Translations under genes and position numbers: made by a program
The notes under the pieces: generated by a model
Database searches by the model: none
The model's input: only the letters and a program-made list of their open reading frames with translations
Told to the model about the DNA's origin: nothing
Part shown: piece after piece, positions 24,236-31,009 of the stretch
Position numbering within the stretch: position 1 is the first letter of the stretch
Layout: every line of letters starts with the position of its first letter
From: Pseudomonadota bacterium
GTDB taxonomy: Bacteria; Pseudomonadota; Alphaproteobacteria; Rhizobiales; Methylopilaceae
Direction of reading: 5' to 3'
DNA length: 48,150 nt
Assembly (NCBI GenBank): GCA_023430145.1
Contig: JAEZCD010000236.1
Coordinates: 1 to 48,150, forward strand

Positions 24236-25308
24236 GCCGGCATCGGCTTGTGCTTCGCGGGGTCCAAGTCGATGAGGTAGCGAAGCGGGATACGGCAGCC
24301 GGGCTCGAAGGGGCGCGCTCCCCAATCATCCTGCCAGCCGCCCGCGCGGAAGAAGGCGACGACTTCCGGCCATGTCAGCAGCCTGGGCGGATACCCGGAC
24401 TTTGCCTTGCACTCGCGCTCGTTCGCCATCTCGGCCTCGGCGTCCGCCCAGCCGCGTTCGTCATCCGAAAGCCAGCGCTGCAACCCGATGACGAAGCGCG
24501 CCTCCTTGCCGGACTGCTGGAATTTGAGGCGGTAGTGGAGCGCGCCAGCGGCGAGGATCTCCCCCGTCACACGGCCGCTCCGCACCAGCGCGAGGTAGCG
24601 GGGAAGCACGACGGCGCGGCCGGTCAGGGCGTCCGGATGCAGCCGGCGAAACCGCTCGTAGCCGGCAAGCTCCTCGGGTGTCGCCTCGCCCCCCTTCCTG
24701 CCAATCGAATCCTTCCCCTCCCCCGCATACTGAGAAGAGGGCGGGGAGGATTCAGTTTGCTGGGTAGAAGAGGAGTCGGAAGCGGCGGCGCCCTCTTTAT
24801 TCTTCCTCTTCTCTGTATAAGAGGGCGCCTTGCAACCAGTTGGAATCGTTGCGCTTTCGGCCTGCGATTGTTTGCCGCCCGGCAAAGAATCGGCAGAAAA
24901 TTCTTTGCCGCCCGGCAAAGATTCCGCCCCAGGTTCTTTGCCGCCCGGCAAAGAATGTTCTTTGCCGCCCGGCAAACGATTCAACCGCCTGCGCCAGGCC
25001 TTCGCGTCATCCGTGTAGACGACTTGAAGGTGACGCTTGCGACCATCGTCCGGGTCCTGGGTGCGCTTCAGGAGGCCTTTCTTGACGAGCCGGGCGATGG
25101 CGACGGAGGCGCGCGAGTACTCGACTCCCGCCATCGCCGCGATCGTCGGCAGCGGTGCGGTGCAAGGCGTCGCGCTGCCGTCGCCCAGGTCGGTCATCCT
25201 GTCGAAGCCGGCAACGGCGACGAGGACCCGAAGCTCGACGAGCGAGAGATCGGCGCCCAGCGCCCGAAGCGGGACGGCGGCGAAGGCCGCGCCCTTGCGC
25301 TCAGCCAT
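24217..25308 (-). CDS. Winged-helix protein, probable replication initiator with embedded iterons
   Basis: The 363-residue protein has an N-terminal winged helix (about residues 10-100: 'LSLVELRVLVAVAGF', 'LPTIAAMAGVEYSRASVAIARLVKKGLLKR', then a wing 'GRKRHLQVVY'), as in replication initiators of phages and satellites. Residues 112-146 hold four LPGGK repeats spaced 8, 11 and 11 residues, encoded by DNA palindromes. A low-complexity serine/glutamate linker (about 155-205) leads to a C-terminal domain ('HYRLKFQQSGKEARFVIGLQRWLSDDERGW'). An origin inside the initiator gene, as in the O gene of phage lambda, is a close parallel. It overlaps the gene upstream. No helicase or polymerase is encoded near it. 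Confidence 0.65.
   Translation of the reverse strand: MAERKGAAFAAVPLRALGADLSLVELRVLVAVAGFDRMTDLGDGSATPCTAPLPTIAAMAGVEYSRASVAIARLVKKGLLKRTQDPDDGRKRHLQVVYTDDAKAWRRRLNRLPGGKEHSLPGGKEPGAESLPGGKEFSADSLPGGKQSQAESATIPTGCKAPSYTEKRKNKEGAAASDSSSTQQTESSPPSSQYAGEGKDSIGRKGGEATPEELAGYERFRRLHPDALTGRAVVLPRYLALVRSGRVTGEILAAGALHYRLKFQQSGKEARFVIGLQRWLSDDERGWADAEAEMANERECKAKSGYPPRLLTWPEVVAFFRAGGWQDDWGARPFEPGCRIPLRYLIDLDPAKHKPMPAWERSF
24871..24976. repeat. Iteron-like array: four TTTGCCGCCCGGCAAA palindromes
   Basis: Identical 16-base palindromes lie at 24871-24886, 24904-24919, 24937-24952 and 24961-24976, start-to-start spacings 33, 33 and 24 bases. Three have TTC before and two have GAA after, extending the symmetry. 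All spacings are multiples of three, so they stay in frame in the initiator-like gene. An A/T-rich stretch follows at 24781-24850, as expected for DNA unwinding near an origin. Confidence 0.85.
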
Positions 25309-25576
25309 TGTCGCGCTCCCGTTCCAGGAGGCGCGCGAGGAAGGCGGCGGCGACTTCGGCCTTCATCAAGCCGACAAGCGGGCCAGCCCTCGGAAGCTCT
25401 CGCGCAAGGAAGGAGTTCGCGGTGCCGGTGCCGGTCCGGACGTATCGGTCGGCCAAGGCGCGGCCGCAGCGCTCCGCCCAACGGATGATCGCAGGATTCG
25501 GAAAGCGAGGCGTAGAGTCGTGCTCGTCCACGGTATAGCCTTTCGGGATCTGGGGTTCGGCTAAGTCGGGCGGCAC
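25301..25576 (-). CDS. Unknown 91-residue protein upstream of the initiator-like gene
   Basis: The protein reads 'IPKGYTVDEHDSTPRFPNPAIIRWAERCGRALADRYVRTG', followed by a helical end 'LVGLMKAEVAAAFLARLLERERDNG'. It is not recognised. The start is probably GTG at 25576 with a weak ribosome site. Its end overlaps the initiator-like gene start by 8 bases, so the two are coupled and may act together in replication. Confidence 0.55.
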   Translation of the reverse strand: MPPDLAEPQIPKGYTVDEHDSTPRFPNPAIIRWAERCGRALADRYVRTGTGTANSFLARELPRAGPLVGLMKAEVAAAFLARLLERERDNG

Positions 25577-25711
25577 GGCCGCTAAGAAAATGATCTGGTT
25601 GCGCCGGGTGGCGCCTTCCGCTATTCAATCGCGACGCGGCTTTAGCCTGTCGCGGGTTTGGCACAACGCCCCTGCCGTCTCCCTCGGCAGGGGCGTTTTC
25701 CGTTCCAGGTC
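25577..25711 (+). ncRNA. Possible plus-strand small RNA opposite to gene direction
   Basis: This 135-base gap between minus-strand genes holds a 12-base-pair perfect hairpin (25666-25677 with 25685-25696, 7-base loop) followed by TTT on the plus strand only, the form of a terminator for a plus-strand transcript. Upstream on the same strand CGCGAC (25630-25635) pairs with GTCGCG (25649-25654). No plus-strand gene is present, so the RNA itself could be the product, like the regulatory RNAs of P4-type satellites. No clear promoter was identified. Confidence 0.35.
25666..25699 (+). terminator. Strong plus-oriented hairpin terminator
   Basis: ACGCCCCTGCCG and CGGCAGGGGCGT form a perfect 12-base-pair stem with loop TCTCCCT, followed by TTT on the plus strand. 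On the minus strand it is preceded by AAA and followed by mixed bases, so it is weak as a terminator for the minus-strand gene ending at 25712. Confidence 0.75.
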
Positions 25712-26353
25712 TTACTTGGCCTCCTTCTCGGCGCGGCGTCGCGCCATCCAGGCCTGCTTGTGCGCGTCGGTGGTGATGCCGATGCGGCGGCGCCATCGGC
25801 GGAGGCCGGAGGTCGTGATGCCGAAATGCCGGGCGAGATCCTTCGGCGCGACACCAGCCCGCGCCATCTCGCGCAGTTCGTCTTCGCGCTTGGCCTTCGC
25901 GGCGGCCGTGGCGGCATTCCGCACGGCGGCCTCGGCGCGGCGGGTCTCGTTGCGTCGGGCGTACCATGCTGCGGACTTCGCGGCGGCCTCGGCGGCCCGG
26001 CGGGCTTGCACGTCGGGATCGGTGCGGCGGGCGGCCTTCAGCCGGATGCCGGCATACGCCAGCCTTCCCCGGATCTGCCGGATCGTGAGGTTCTTGCCGC
26101 GGATCGCGAAGGCCTTCTGGATGCGCGTGGCGTCGTACCCCAGCGCCGCGAAGTCGCGCAGCAGATCGTCGTCGTCGGGCTCGAAGATGTGCGGCGCCGG
26201 GCGCTTGCTGAGGCGAAGCTTGTGGATGTGGACTCGCACTTGGTGGACGGTCCGCAGGCCGAGGATCTTCACCATCTCGGCCTGCGGCACGTCGGCCTCG
26301 ACGAGTTCCCGAAGCTTCCGGACGCGCTGCGGGTCCCAGACGCATTTCGGCAT
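25712..26353 (-). CDS. Protein with three HTH-like modules
   Basis: The 213-residue protein has three helix-turn-helix-like units: 'DPQRVRKLRELVEADVPQAEMVKILGL' (about residues 6-45), 'DDLLRDFAALGYDATRIQKAFAIRGKNLTIRQIRGRLAYAGI' (about 63-105) and 'LREMARAGVAPKDLARHFGITTSGLRRWRRRIGI' (about 160-195), separated by an alanine/arginine-rich helical linker. It resembles GcrA-like and MuC-like HTH proteins only in general form. The ATG follows the AlpA-like gene by 4 bases, so they form one unit. A regulator or DNA-architecture protein of the element is likely. Confidence 0.6.
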   Translation of the reverse strand: MPKCVWDPQRVRKLRELVEADVPQAEMVKILGLRTVHQVRVHIHKLRLSKRPAPHIFEPDDDDLLRDFAALGYDATRIQKAFAIRGKNLTIRQIRGRLAYAGIRLKAARRTDPDVQARRAAEAAAKSAAWYARRNETRRAEAAVRNAATAAAKAKREDELREMARAGVAPKDLARHFGITTSGLRRWRRRIGITTDAHKQAWMARRRAEKEAK

Positions 26354-26357
26354 CGGG

Positions 26358-26696
26358 TCAGGCGGCCTTCGGGCGCCGGCCGGGCTTGCGGGGCAGGCCG
26401 GTGGCCTCACGGGCGGCAGCGCGCTCCTTCGCCTTCGCCTCGGCCAGTTCGACGCGCCAGCACAGCCACGCGATCAGCTCGTCGGTCTTGCGGCCTTTGC
26501 CGCCACGATGGCCGATGAGAAGGGGCGCTGGGAAGTCGCCGCGGCGCTCCCAACGCCACAACGTGGTCCGGTCGATGCCAGCCAAGGCGGGCGGAAGCTG
26601 GTTGTCGAGGATGATGCCGGCCGGCAGTGTGGCGCGGTAGTGCTCGATCAGTGCGGCATGGCGCGGCAAGTAATCAGAAAGATCAAAGGACGGCAT
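26358..26696 (-). CDS. AlpA/MerR-type excisionase-like DNA-binding protein
   Basis: The 112-residue protein has a helix-turn-helix segment 'LPPALAGIDRTTLWRWERRGDFPAPLLIGHRGGKGRKTDELIAWLCWRVE', the layout of AlpA and other MerR-type recombination directionality factors, and a basic tail. Such proteins control integrase and excision in P4-like satellites and prophages. AGGTGA lies six bases upstream of the ATG. The gene follows the integrase gene in the direction of transcription but is separated from it by a terminator. Confidence 0.72.
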   Translation of the reverse strand: MPSFDLSDYLPRHAALIEHYRATLPAGIILDNQLPPALAGIDRTTLWRWERRGDFPAPLLIGHRGGKGRKTDELIAWLCWRVELAEAKAKERAAAREATGLPRKPGRRPKAA

Positions 26697-26800
26697 CGGC
26701 AGTCACCTGTTGCAAACCGTGTTGCCGTATTGCTTCCGATTTTCTGCCGTGGTGCGCAAGCTGCGCTGAAATCTGGATCAAACCATTGAGACGACAAGGA

Positions 26801-26825
26801 AAAGGGGCGCCGATGGCACCCCTTT
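26801..26825 (-). terminator. Terminator after the integrase gene
   Basis: On the minus strand AAAGGGGTGCC-ATC-GGCGCCCCTTT (one mismatch) is followed by T-rich sequence. It lies 56 bases after the integrase stop and separates that transcript from the AlpA-like gene. Confidence 0.7.
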
Positions 26826-26880
26826 GGAGTTAGCCGATTGTCGCAACCGGGGTCGCGAAATGGCCGAGGGTTAGCTTGCG

Positions 26881-28269
26881 TTATCCTCGCCGATGGCTTG
26901 CCAGCCGGACCACGTTGCCAGCCTTGCCGGTGTCACCAGCCGGGTCCGTGGTGACGGCGGCAAGCAGCCATCGCTCGAAGGCGGCGAAGGCCTCGCGCTT
27001 CTCGTCGAAAAACTCGTGCGCGTCGTAATTCTCGCCGAGCGTGTCCTCTTGCGAGTGTCCCAAGCAGGCCCGGCGGACTTCCCGCGGGACGCGCATCCGG
27101 CCGAGCGTCGTCGTCAACGTGCTCCTGCCGTCATTCGGGACAAGGCGCCGGGCCACAAGCGATAGGGCGGCGGCTCGGTCTTCGTCGGGCACGGCCTCGG
27201 GGTCGATCGCGAGTTGAATATCCTTCCACCGATCGGAAAGGCTCTTCCGGGCCAACTCGTCGCGGTCGGCGAAGCGGCTGGCAAAGACGGGGTCGGAGGG
27301 CGAGGCCTTCGCGCCGGGCATCATCGAGGCGGCGAGGGCGGACTGGATGAGGCCGGCGGCGTAGGGCGGCAGCGGGACGATATGATCAACGGGCTCCTCG
27401 CCGGTCTCGCCCGTCTTCCTCCGCTTCGCCGGGATCGTCCACACCAGCACGCCATCCGACTCGGCGAGTTCGCCGCGCCGCATGCCGGTGATTTCCTCCG
27501 GACGCTGGCAGACGATCAAGGCGACGCGGCTTGCCGCCAGCAGCGGGTCCGACATGCCGGCTTCCGACAGCAGGCGCCACATGAGTTTCAACTCGCCAGC
27601 CGTGGCGGCGCGCTTCCGGGCGAGTTCCCGCCCGCCCGGTTTCTTCATCCCAGCGATGGGGTTGATCGGAAGTTTCTTCGCTTCCGTGGCGCGAGTGAAG
27701 AAAGTTGAAAGCGCCGACTTCATCCGGTTCGCATGCGGCCGTTTGCCTTCGGCGACGATGGAGTCCAAGTATTCGGCGACATCATCCCAGGTGATGCTTT
27801 CCGCGATGCGCTTGCCGAACGCCTTTCGGGCTGGGTTGATGTAGTTCTTTTTCCAGGCCGACTTCGGGGTGTTGGCATATCTCGACAAGTACCAGTCTGC
27901 GAGGTCGTCGAAGGTGGCGCCGGGGTTCTTGGCCTTCGCCTTCGCGGCCTTGGCTGCAGCCGCGGGATCCTCGCCCTTCACGGTGCGCCGGCCGACAATG
28001 CCCTTCACGGCCTCGACGGCATCGCTGATCGTCAGGGTAGGCCAGCGGCCTTTCAACGTGACCCGCTTCATCGCGCCGACGCCGGCCGGGCGGTAGGCAT
28101 ATGAGAAGCTGCCCTTCAGCGCGCCGCGGGACATCGAGACTCGAAGGTAGAGGCCTTCGACGCTCGGATGTTTCAGCGCGACGCGGGCGCCGGATGCCGG
28201 CGGGGAGGCCTTCAGCTTCCGAAGGCTGGCGTCGGTCAGCGGCAGCGTTTGATCATCGGTTTTCGGCAT
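26881..28269 (-). CDS. int: Tyrosine-type site-specific integrase
   Basis: The 462-residue protein is a tyrosine recombinase of the phage/island type: an N-terminal arm-binding domain (about 15-100), a core-binding domain (about 118-200) and a catalytic domain. Arg256 ('CQRPEEITGMRRGEL'), Lys about 282 ('IPAKRRKTGE'), Arg382 ('NDGRST'), His405 ('CLGHSQED') and Tyr415 ('GENYDAH') are in place. The box II histidine, three residues before Arg382, is replaced by Asn379. The gene starts beside GTTGCCCC (28270-28277), which overlaps its translation signals and so may be an autoregulatory site. It is at the end of the element farthest from the intact tRNA. Confidence 0.92.
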   Translation of the reverse strand: MPKTDDQTLPLTDASLRKLKASPPASGARVALKHPSVEGLYLRVSMSRGALKGSFSYAYRPAGVGAMKRVTLKGRWPTLTISDAVEAVKGIVGRRTVKGEDPAAAAKAAKAKAKNPGATFDDLADWYLSRYANTPKSAWKKNYINPARKAFGKRIAESITWDDVAEYLDSIVAEGKRPHANRMKSALSTFFTRATEAKKLPINPIAGMKKPGGRELARKRAATAGELKLMWRLLSEAGMSDPLLAASRVALIVCQRPEEITGMRRGELAESDGVLVWTIPAKRRKTGETGEEPVDHIVPLPPYAAGLIQSALAASMMPGAKASPSDPVFASRFADRDELARKSLSDRWKDIQLAIDPEAVPDEDRAAALSLVARRLVPNDGRSTLTTTLGRMRVPREVRRACLGHSQEDTLGENYDAHEFFDEKREAFAAFERWLLAAVTTDPAGDTGKAGNVVRLASHRRG

Positions 28270-28454
28270 GTTGCCCCGGTCCCTAGTTTCCCTCGCCCCT
28301 TAGTCGGGCTCGATTCCGGGCAACGCCGGGGCAACAGAAAACGGCAGCGCCCCGAAACCCGTTGCAACGGATGGAAACGAAAACGCGATGAATAGCAAGG
28401 GCGTAGCGATACATCGCGACGGGCTGCAACGCGGTGAAACGGCCGAAATTTAGG
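28270..28454. repeat. Right arm-site region of the element
   Basis: Between the integrase start and the att core lie GTTGCCCC (28270-28277), the 29-base copy of the left-end repeat (28310-28338, containing GGGGCAAC at 28328-28335), the 12-base palindrome CCGTTGCAACGG (28359-28370) and the inverted pair CGCGATG/CATCGCG (28384-28390, 28412-28418). No gene is visible. The repeats are shared with 18419-18479. Confidence 0.7.
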
Positions 28455-28505
28455 CTGGGGGACTAGGGGTCGTGGGTTCAAATCCCGCCGCTCCGCCCAT
28501 TTTTT
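28455..28505 (+). repeat. attR: partial tRNA-Pro 3' half
   Basis: The segment carries the 17-base core identical to 18313-18329, then a T-arm GTGGG-TTCAAAT-CCCGC, acceptor strand CGCTCCG and a C-CCA end with a T run. It lacks the 5' half, so it is not a working tRNA gene. Differences from the left copy keep the T-stem pairable. Confidence 0.85.
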
Positions 28506-28853
28506 CTAAACGATTTCAATAACATGCAGAGGCGATGAATCGCGGCACTGCCGTCCCGTGGCCGTTCGTTGTGCCGAAATCCTCCCTGGCAGCGATTCCC
28601 CAGAATGGGACGCGGCCCGCCGCATCGATCGGCTACGGGTCTTCCTCCCGCGTTGCGATCTTTCTGACGCGAGCCGCACGTTCCGGTGATTGCGCAACGC
28701 TCCCCGCCATGGCAAAGCTAGTGCTACCATAGCGCGCTAACTAGCGATGCCTCGCTTGTACGCTGCGGGCCGCCTGAAACTCATATCATTTTTGTTGATG
28801 GCCGGACAGATTGCCGCGGGGGACGGCGTTGGCTAATATCAAAAACGGTATAT
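28506..28853. other. No gene between attR and the toxin gene
   Basis: Nothing coding is convincing here. A nested inverted repeat lies at 28717-28745: GCTAGT/ACTAGC enclosing the palindrome TAGCGCGCTA (28730-28739), about 110 bases before the toxin gene. It could be a terminator or operator. A/T content rises from about 28770. Confidence 0.5.
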
Positions 28854-29249
28854 ATGATGGCTAGGCGCTGGAAGATCAGAGCCTATGTGCAGGATGGAAA
28901 GGATGTCTTTCGCGAGTCGTACGACGGGCTCCCGCCGCAGGCGCGGGCGAAGTTGCATACAACGCTAAGGCACCTCTTGGAGCGAGAGAGGAAGGATTGG
29001 AAGCGACCAAGGTACTCGACGCTCCAGGGGGGCGCGCACGGGCTTGGCGAGATCCGGATCGAAATGCTCGGCGTACAGTATCGGCCAATCGGCTTCTTCG
29101 ACATCAAGGCGTCTGAATACACGGTCGTCGTCGGCGCGACAAAGAAAGGAAAGCGCTGGGATCCAAGTAACGCCGAGGAGCTTGGACAACAGCGCAAGGC
29201 AGAAATTCTTGCGAACCGGAGATGTGCCTGTGACTGTGACTGGATATAG
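28854..29249 (+). CDS. RelE/HigB-like toxin (Gp49-type)
   Basis: The 131-residue protein resembles phage Gp49/HigB-like toxins, mRNA interferases that act on the ribosome: 'WKIRAYVQDGKDVFRESYDGLPPQARAKLHTTLRHLLERE', 'YSTLQGGAHGLGEIRIEMLGVQYRPIGFF' and the end 'VVVGATKKGKRWDP'. The C-terminal tail after about residue 118 is longer than usual and cysteine-rich. The antitoxin gene overlaps its end, as in HigBA-type pairs where the toxin comes first. It lies outside attR, in A/T-richer accessory DNA. Confidence 0.72.
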   Translation: MMARRWKIRAYVQDGKDVFRESYDGLPPQARAKLHTTLRHLLERERKDWKRPRYSTLQGGAHGLGEIRIEMLGVQYRPIGFFDIKASEYTVVVGATKKGKRWDPSNAEELGQQRKAEILANRRCACDCDWI

Positions 29250-29847
29250 GCCCAAGCTCATCGAGGAGCTTGCGGGAAAGGATTTCCGCGATGCTTACAT
29301 CGCAGATGCCGTCCGCACCGGGATTGCATTCCAGATCATGACGCTGCGCGACCAGCGGGGCTGGTCCCAGGCGGAGTTGGGGCGGCGAGCCGGCAAGCCA
29401 CAAAGCGCTATCTCCCGAATGGAAAATCCCGATTATGGGAGGCTTACTGTCACGTCCCTCTTGGAACTCGCCGCGGCATTTGACGTCGCTTTGTCGGTGA
29501 GATTCGTCACAGTGGGTGCGTTCTTGTCTGACGATGAGGACGTTAGTCCGGATGCACTCGAAGTAAGCAGTTTTTCTGAACAAGATCTTAATTTTACTGA
29601 AGATAGCGCCGTTAAGACTGCTAGCACTAAGAGTTTTGAGTCGTTGATTGAAACTAGCCGAAACCTTTTCTACAACAGTCGAAAAGGAATAGGCTTAGTT
29701 GTTAGTTCGCATTATATCGACGACTTCCACGTTTTCCGTAACCACCCCTATAAGCTGGCGGACACGGGAAGTCAAGTTCGTTTTATGGATGATGATTTTA
29801 CTTGGGGGACAAGCTCGTCTGAAAACGGGGTGGAGCATGCCTGCTGA
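29230..29847 (+). CDS. XRE-family antitoxin-like regulator with long tail
   Basis: The 205-residue protein has a Cro/C1-type HTH ('TGIAFQIMTLRDQRGWSQAELGRRAGKPQSAISRMENPDYGRLTVTSLLELAAAFDVAL', about residues 25-90), as in HigA antitoxins. I chose GTG 29230 with GGAG eight bases upstream; 29224 and 29236 are alternatives. It overlaps the toxin end by 20 bases. Beyond about residue 100 there is an unusual 100-residue acidic/serine-rich tail of much lower GC with no recognised domain, longer than in ordinary antitoxins. Confidence 0.75.
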   Translation: MTVTGYRPKLIEELAGKDFRDAYIADAVRTGIAFQIMTLRDQRGWSQAELGRRAGKPQSAISRMENPDYGRLTVTSLLELAAAFDVALSVRFVTVGAFLSDDEDVSPDALEVSSFSEQDLNFTEDSAVKTASTKSFESLIETSRNLFYNSRKGIGLVVSSHYIDDFHVFRNHPYKLADTGSQVRFMDDDFTWGTSSSENGVEHAC

Positions 29848-30253
29848 TTTGCCAAGAATAGACATTGAGTATGTCATCGTCTGTGACGATATACGGCGCG
29901 AGGACAACGGTAAGGAGTTGCTCATTGGAGTGTACACGCGAGATATTGTCGTTGGAGCATTTCCCGCCGTCCTGCAGCTGGCCTTCTGGATTTGCTATGT
30001 GCCGACGGCGCTCGGCACCATCGAAACCGAATTCCGCCTCGTGGATGAACAAGATGCAGAATTCTTCAAAGGAAAAACGAGCAGCCAGATTGATGTGATC
30101 GCCCGCTCCTCCATACGCCTCGCTGGCCTCCCCGTCCCGTTGCAGATACCAGGAACACTTCGGTTTCAGTCGAGGACGCGGGAGGACGAGGACTGGACTA
30201 CCGTGAAAACGATAGGGGTGTTGAAGGGGCAGGTGAAGGGAAGGCCGCGCTAA
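29837..30253 (+). CDS. DUF6941-family protein
   Basis: The 138-residue protein matches the DUF6941 pattern: 'IEYVIVCDDIRREDNGKELLIGVYTRDIVV' at the start and 'PAVLQLAFWICYVPTALGTIETEFRLVDEQDA' after it. The function of the family is unknown. The ATG overlaps the end of the XRE gene by 11 bases, so the toxin, XRE and DUF6941 genes make one transcript. Its presence in a TA-like operon is uncommon. Confidence 0.65.
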   Translation: MPADLPRIDIEYVIVCDDIRREDNGKELLIGVYTRDIVVGAFPAVLQLAFWICYVPTALGTIETEFRLVDEQDAEFFKGKTSSQIDVIARSSIRLAGLPVPLQIPGTLRFQSRTREDEDWTTVKTIGVLKGQVKGRPR

Positions 30254-30266
30254 CGGAGCCGTAACG

Positions 30267-30590
30267 ATGACCGACTGGAACTTATTTGAACGCGCAAAGA
30301 AGCGCCGCGAGGCGAGCGAGAAGCAGATGGCAGAGGAGCGGCGGAAAGCGGCGGCCTGTGTCGATCAGGCCAAGCACGTACATCAGCAGATCGAGTCATA
30401 CGTCCGAACGGAGATGTCGGCCGAGAACATTCCCGTTCACTTGAAAGCGGACACTGTCAGCGTTCAACGGCAGGGACGGACCATCCGTGTACGGGCACTC
30501 TCCCGGTCGGAGTATAGCGTTGATGATGGTAACGGAATAGCACGAGAAGCGGCCGAGAACGCTGTTCTCGATTTCCTCGGTGCATCCTAA
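30267..30590 (+). CDS. Unknown 107-residue protein
   Basis: A small charged protein starting 'MTDWNLFERAKKRREASEKQ', with a helical N-terminal half and a strand-rich part 'ADTVSVQRQGRTIRVRALSRSEYSV'. It is 13 bases after the DUF6941 gene and likely in the same operon. I do not recognise it. Confidence 0.5.
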   Translation: MTDWNLFERAKKRREASEKQMAEERRKAAACVDQAKHVHQQIESYVRTEMSAENIPVHLKADTVSVQRQGRTIRVRALSRSEYSVDDGNGIAREAAENAVLDFLGAS

Positions 30591-31005
30591 GACTCGTTCA
30601 GCGCAGTTTCCAAGGAACTCTTAAGACGGCGCGCCTTCTCGTACTCCTTGACCTGCTCCGGGTTGTTGGTGTGCCAGCCATCGCGGTAGTTCCCTGGTCC
30701 TGGCGTGAAGCGGGGAGGATCGCCGAAGGCGGCGATCCCAGCGCCGCTGACAGTCGGCGGCTCGCCGGCCGTTCCCGACCAGCGATAGAGCTCGAAGTTG
30801 CCCCCGGTTCCCGCCGCGCCGTCCATGACGTAGTACACCTGCTCGGTGGGCGAATACTCCATGCTGCGGATGCCGCGTCGGCCGAGATCGAGCGCGATCA
30901 GCGCCCCGAGACGCGGATCGGCGCTCTTGTCGACGATTTCGGCCGGGTTCTCGAACGGAACCATCCAGGCCCCGCCCTTCTTCGAGAGCGGATTGCGGAG
31001 GCCGA
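30587..31005 (-). pseudogene. DUF3616 C-terminal fragment
   Basis: On the minus strand the frame reads 'IGLRNPLSKKGGAWMVPFENP', 'ADPRLGALIALDLGRRGIRSMEYSP' and 'VMDGAAGTGGNFELYRWSG', which fits the C-terminal half of DUF3616 proteins. Sequence further upstream in this frame has no family similarity. The missing N-terminal half lies next to it but on the plus strand. Four bases overlap the end of the gene at 30267-30590. Confidence 0.6.
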
Positions 31006-31009
31006 TGGT

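Larger units (their letters stand above)
18313..28505. mobile_element. Integrated satellite-like element in tRNA-Pro
   Basis: The element lies between the tRNA-Pro 3' half (core 18313-18329) and a diverged copy of it (core 28455-28471), about 10.1 kb apart. It carries a tyrosine integrase at the right end, an AlpA-like protein, HTH proteins, a replication-initiator-like protein, an HK97-like major capsid protein, a small capsid-neighbour protein and a terminase small-subunit-like protein. No portal, large terminase, protease, tail or lysis gene is visible. All phage-like genes run on the minus strand; three non-phage genes at the left run on the plus strand. The composition fits a phage satellite with its own capsid protein, or less likely a heavily decayed prophage. 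Confidence 0.8.

Noticed and set aside
24871..24976. A short CRISPR array
   Set aside because: Repeats are 16-base palindromes with gaps of only 8-17 bases that keep a reading frame, and there are no cas genes.
24250..25488. A 412-codon plus-strand open frame over the initiator-like gene
   Set aside because: Its repeats (LPPGK-type, from the same palindromes) follow from DNA symmetry; the minus strand has the winged helix and coupled neighbours.
28455..28505. A second tRNA gene
   Set aside because: Only the 3' half is present; the preceding bases cannot form acceptor or D-stem.
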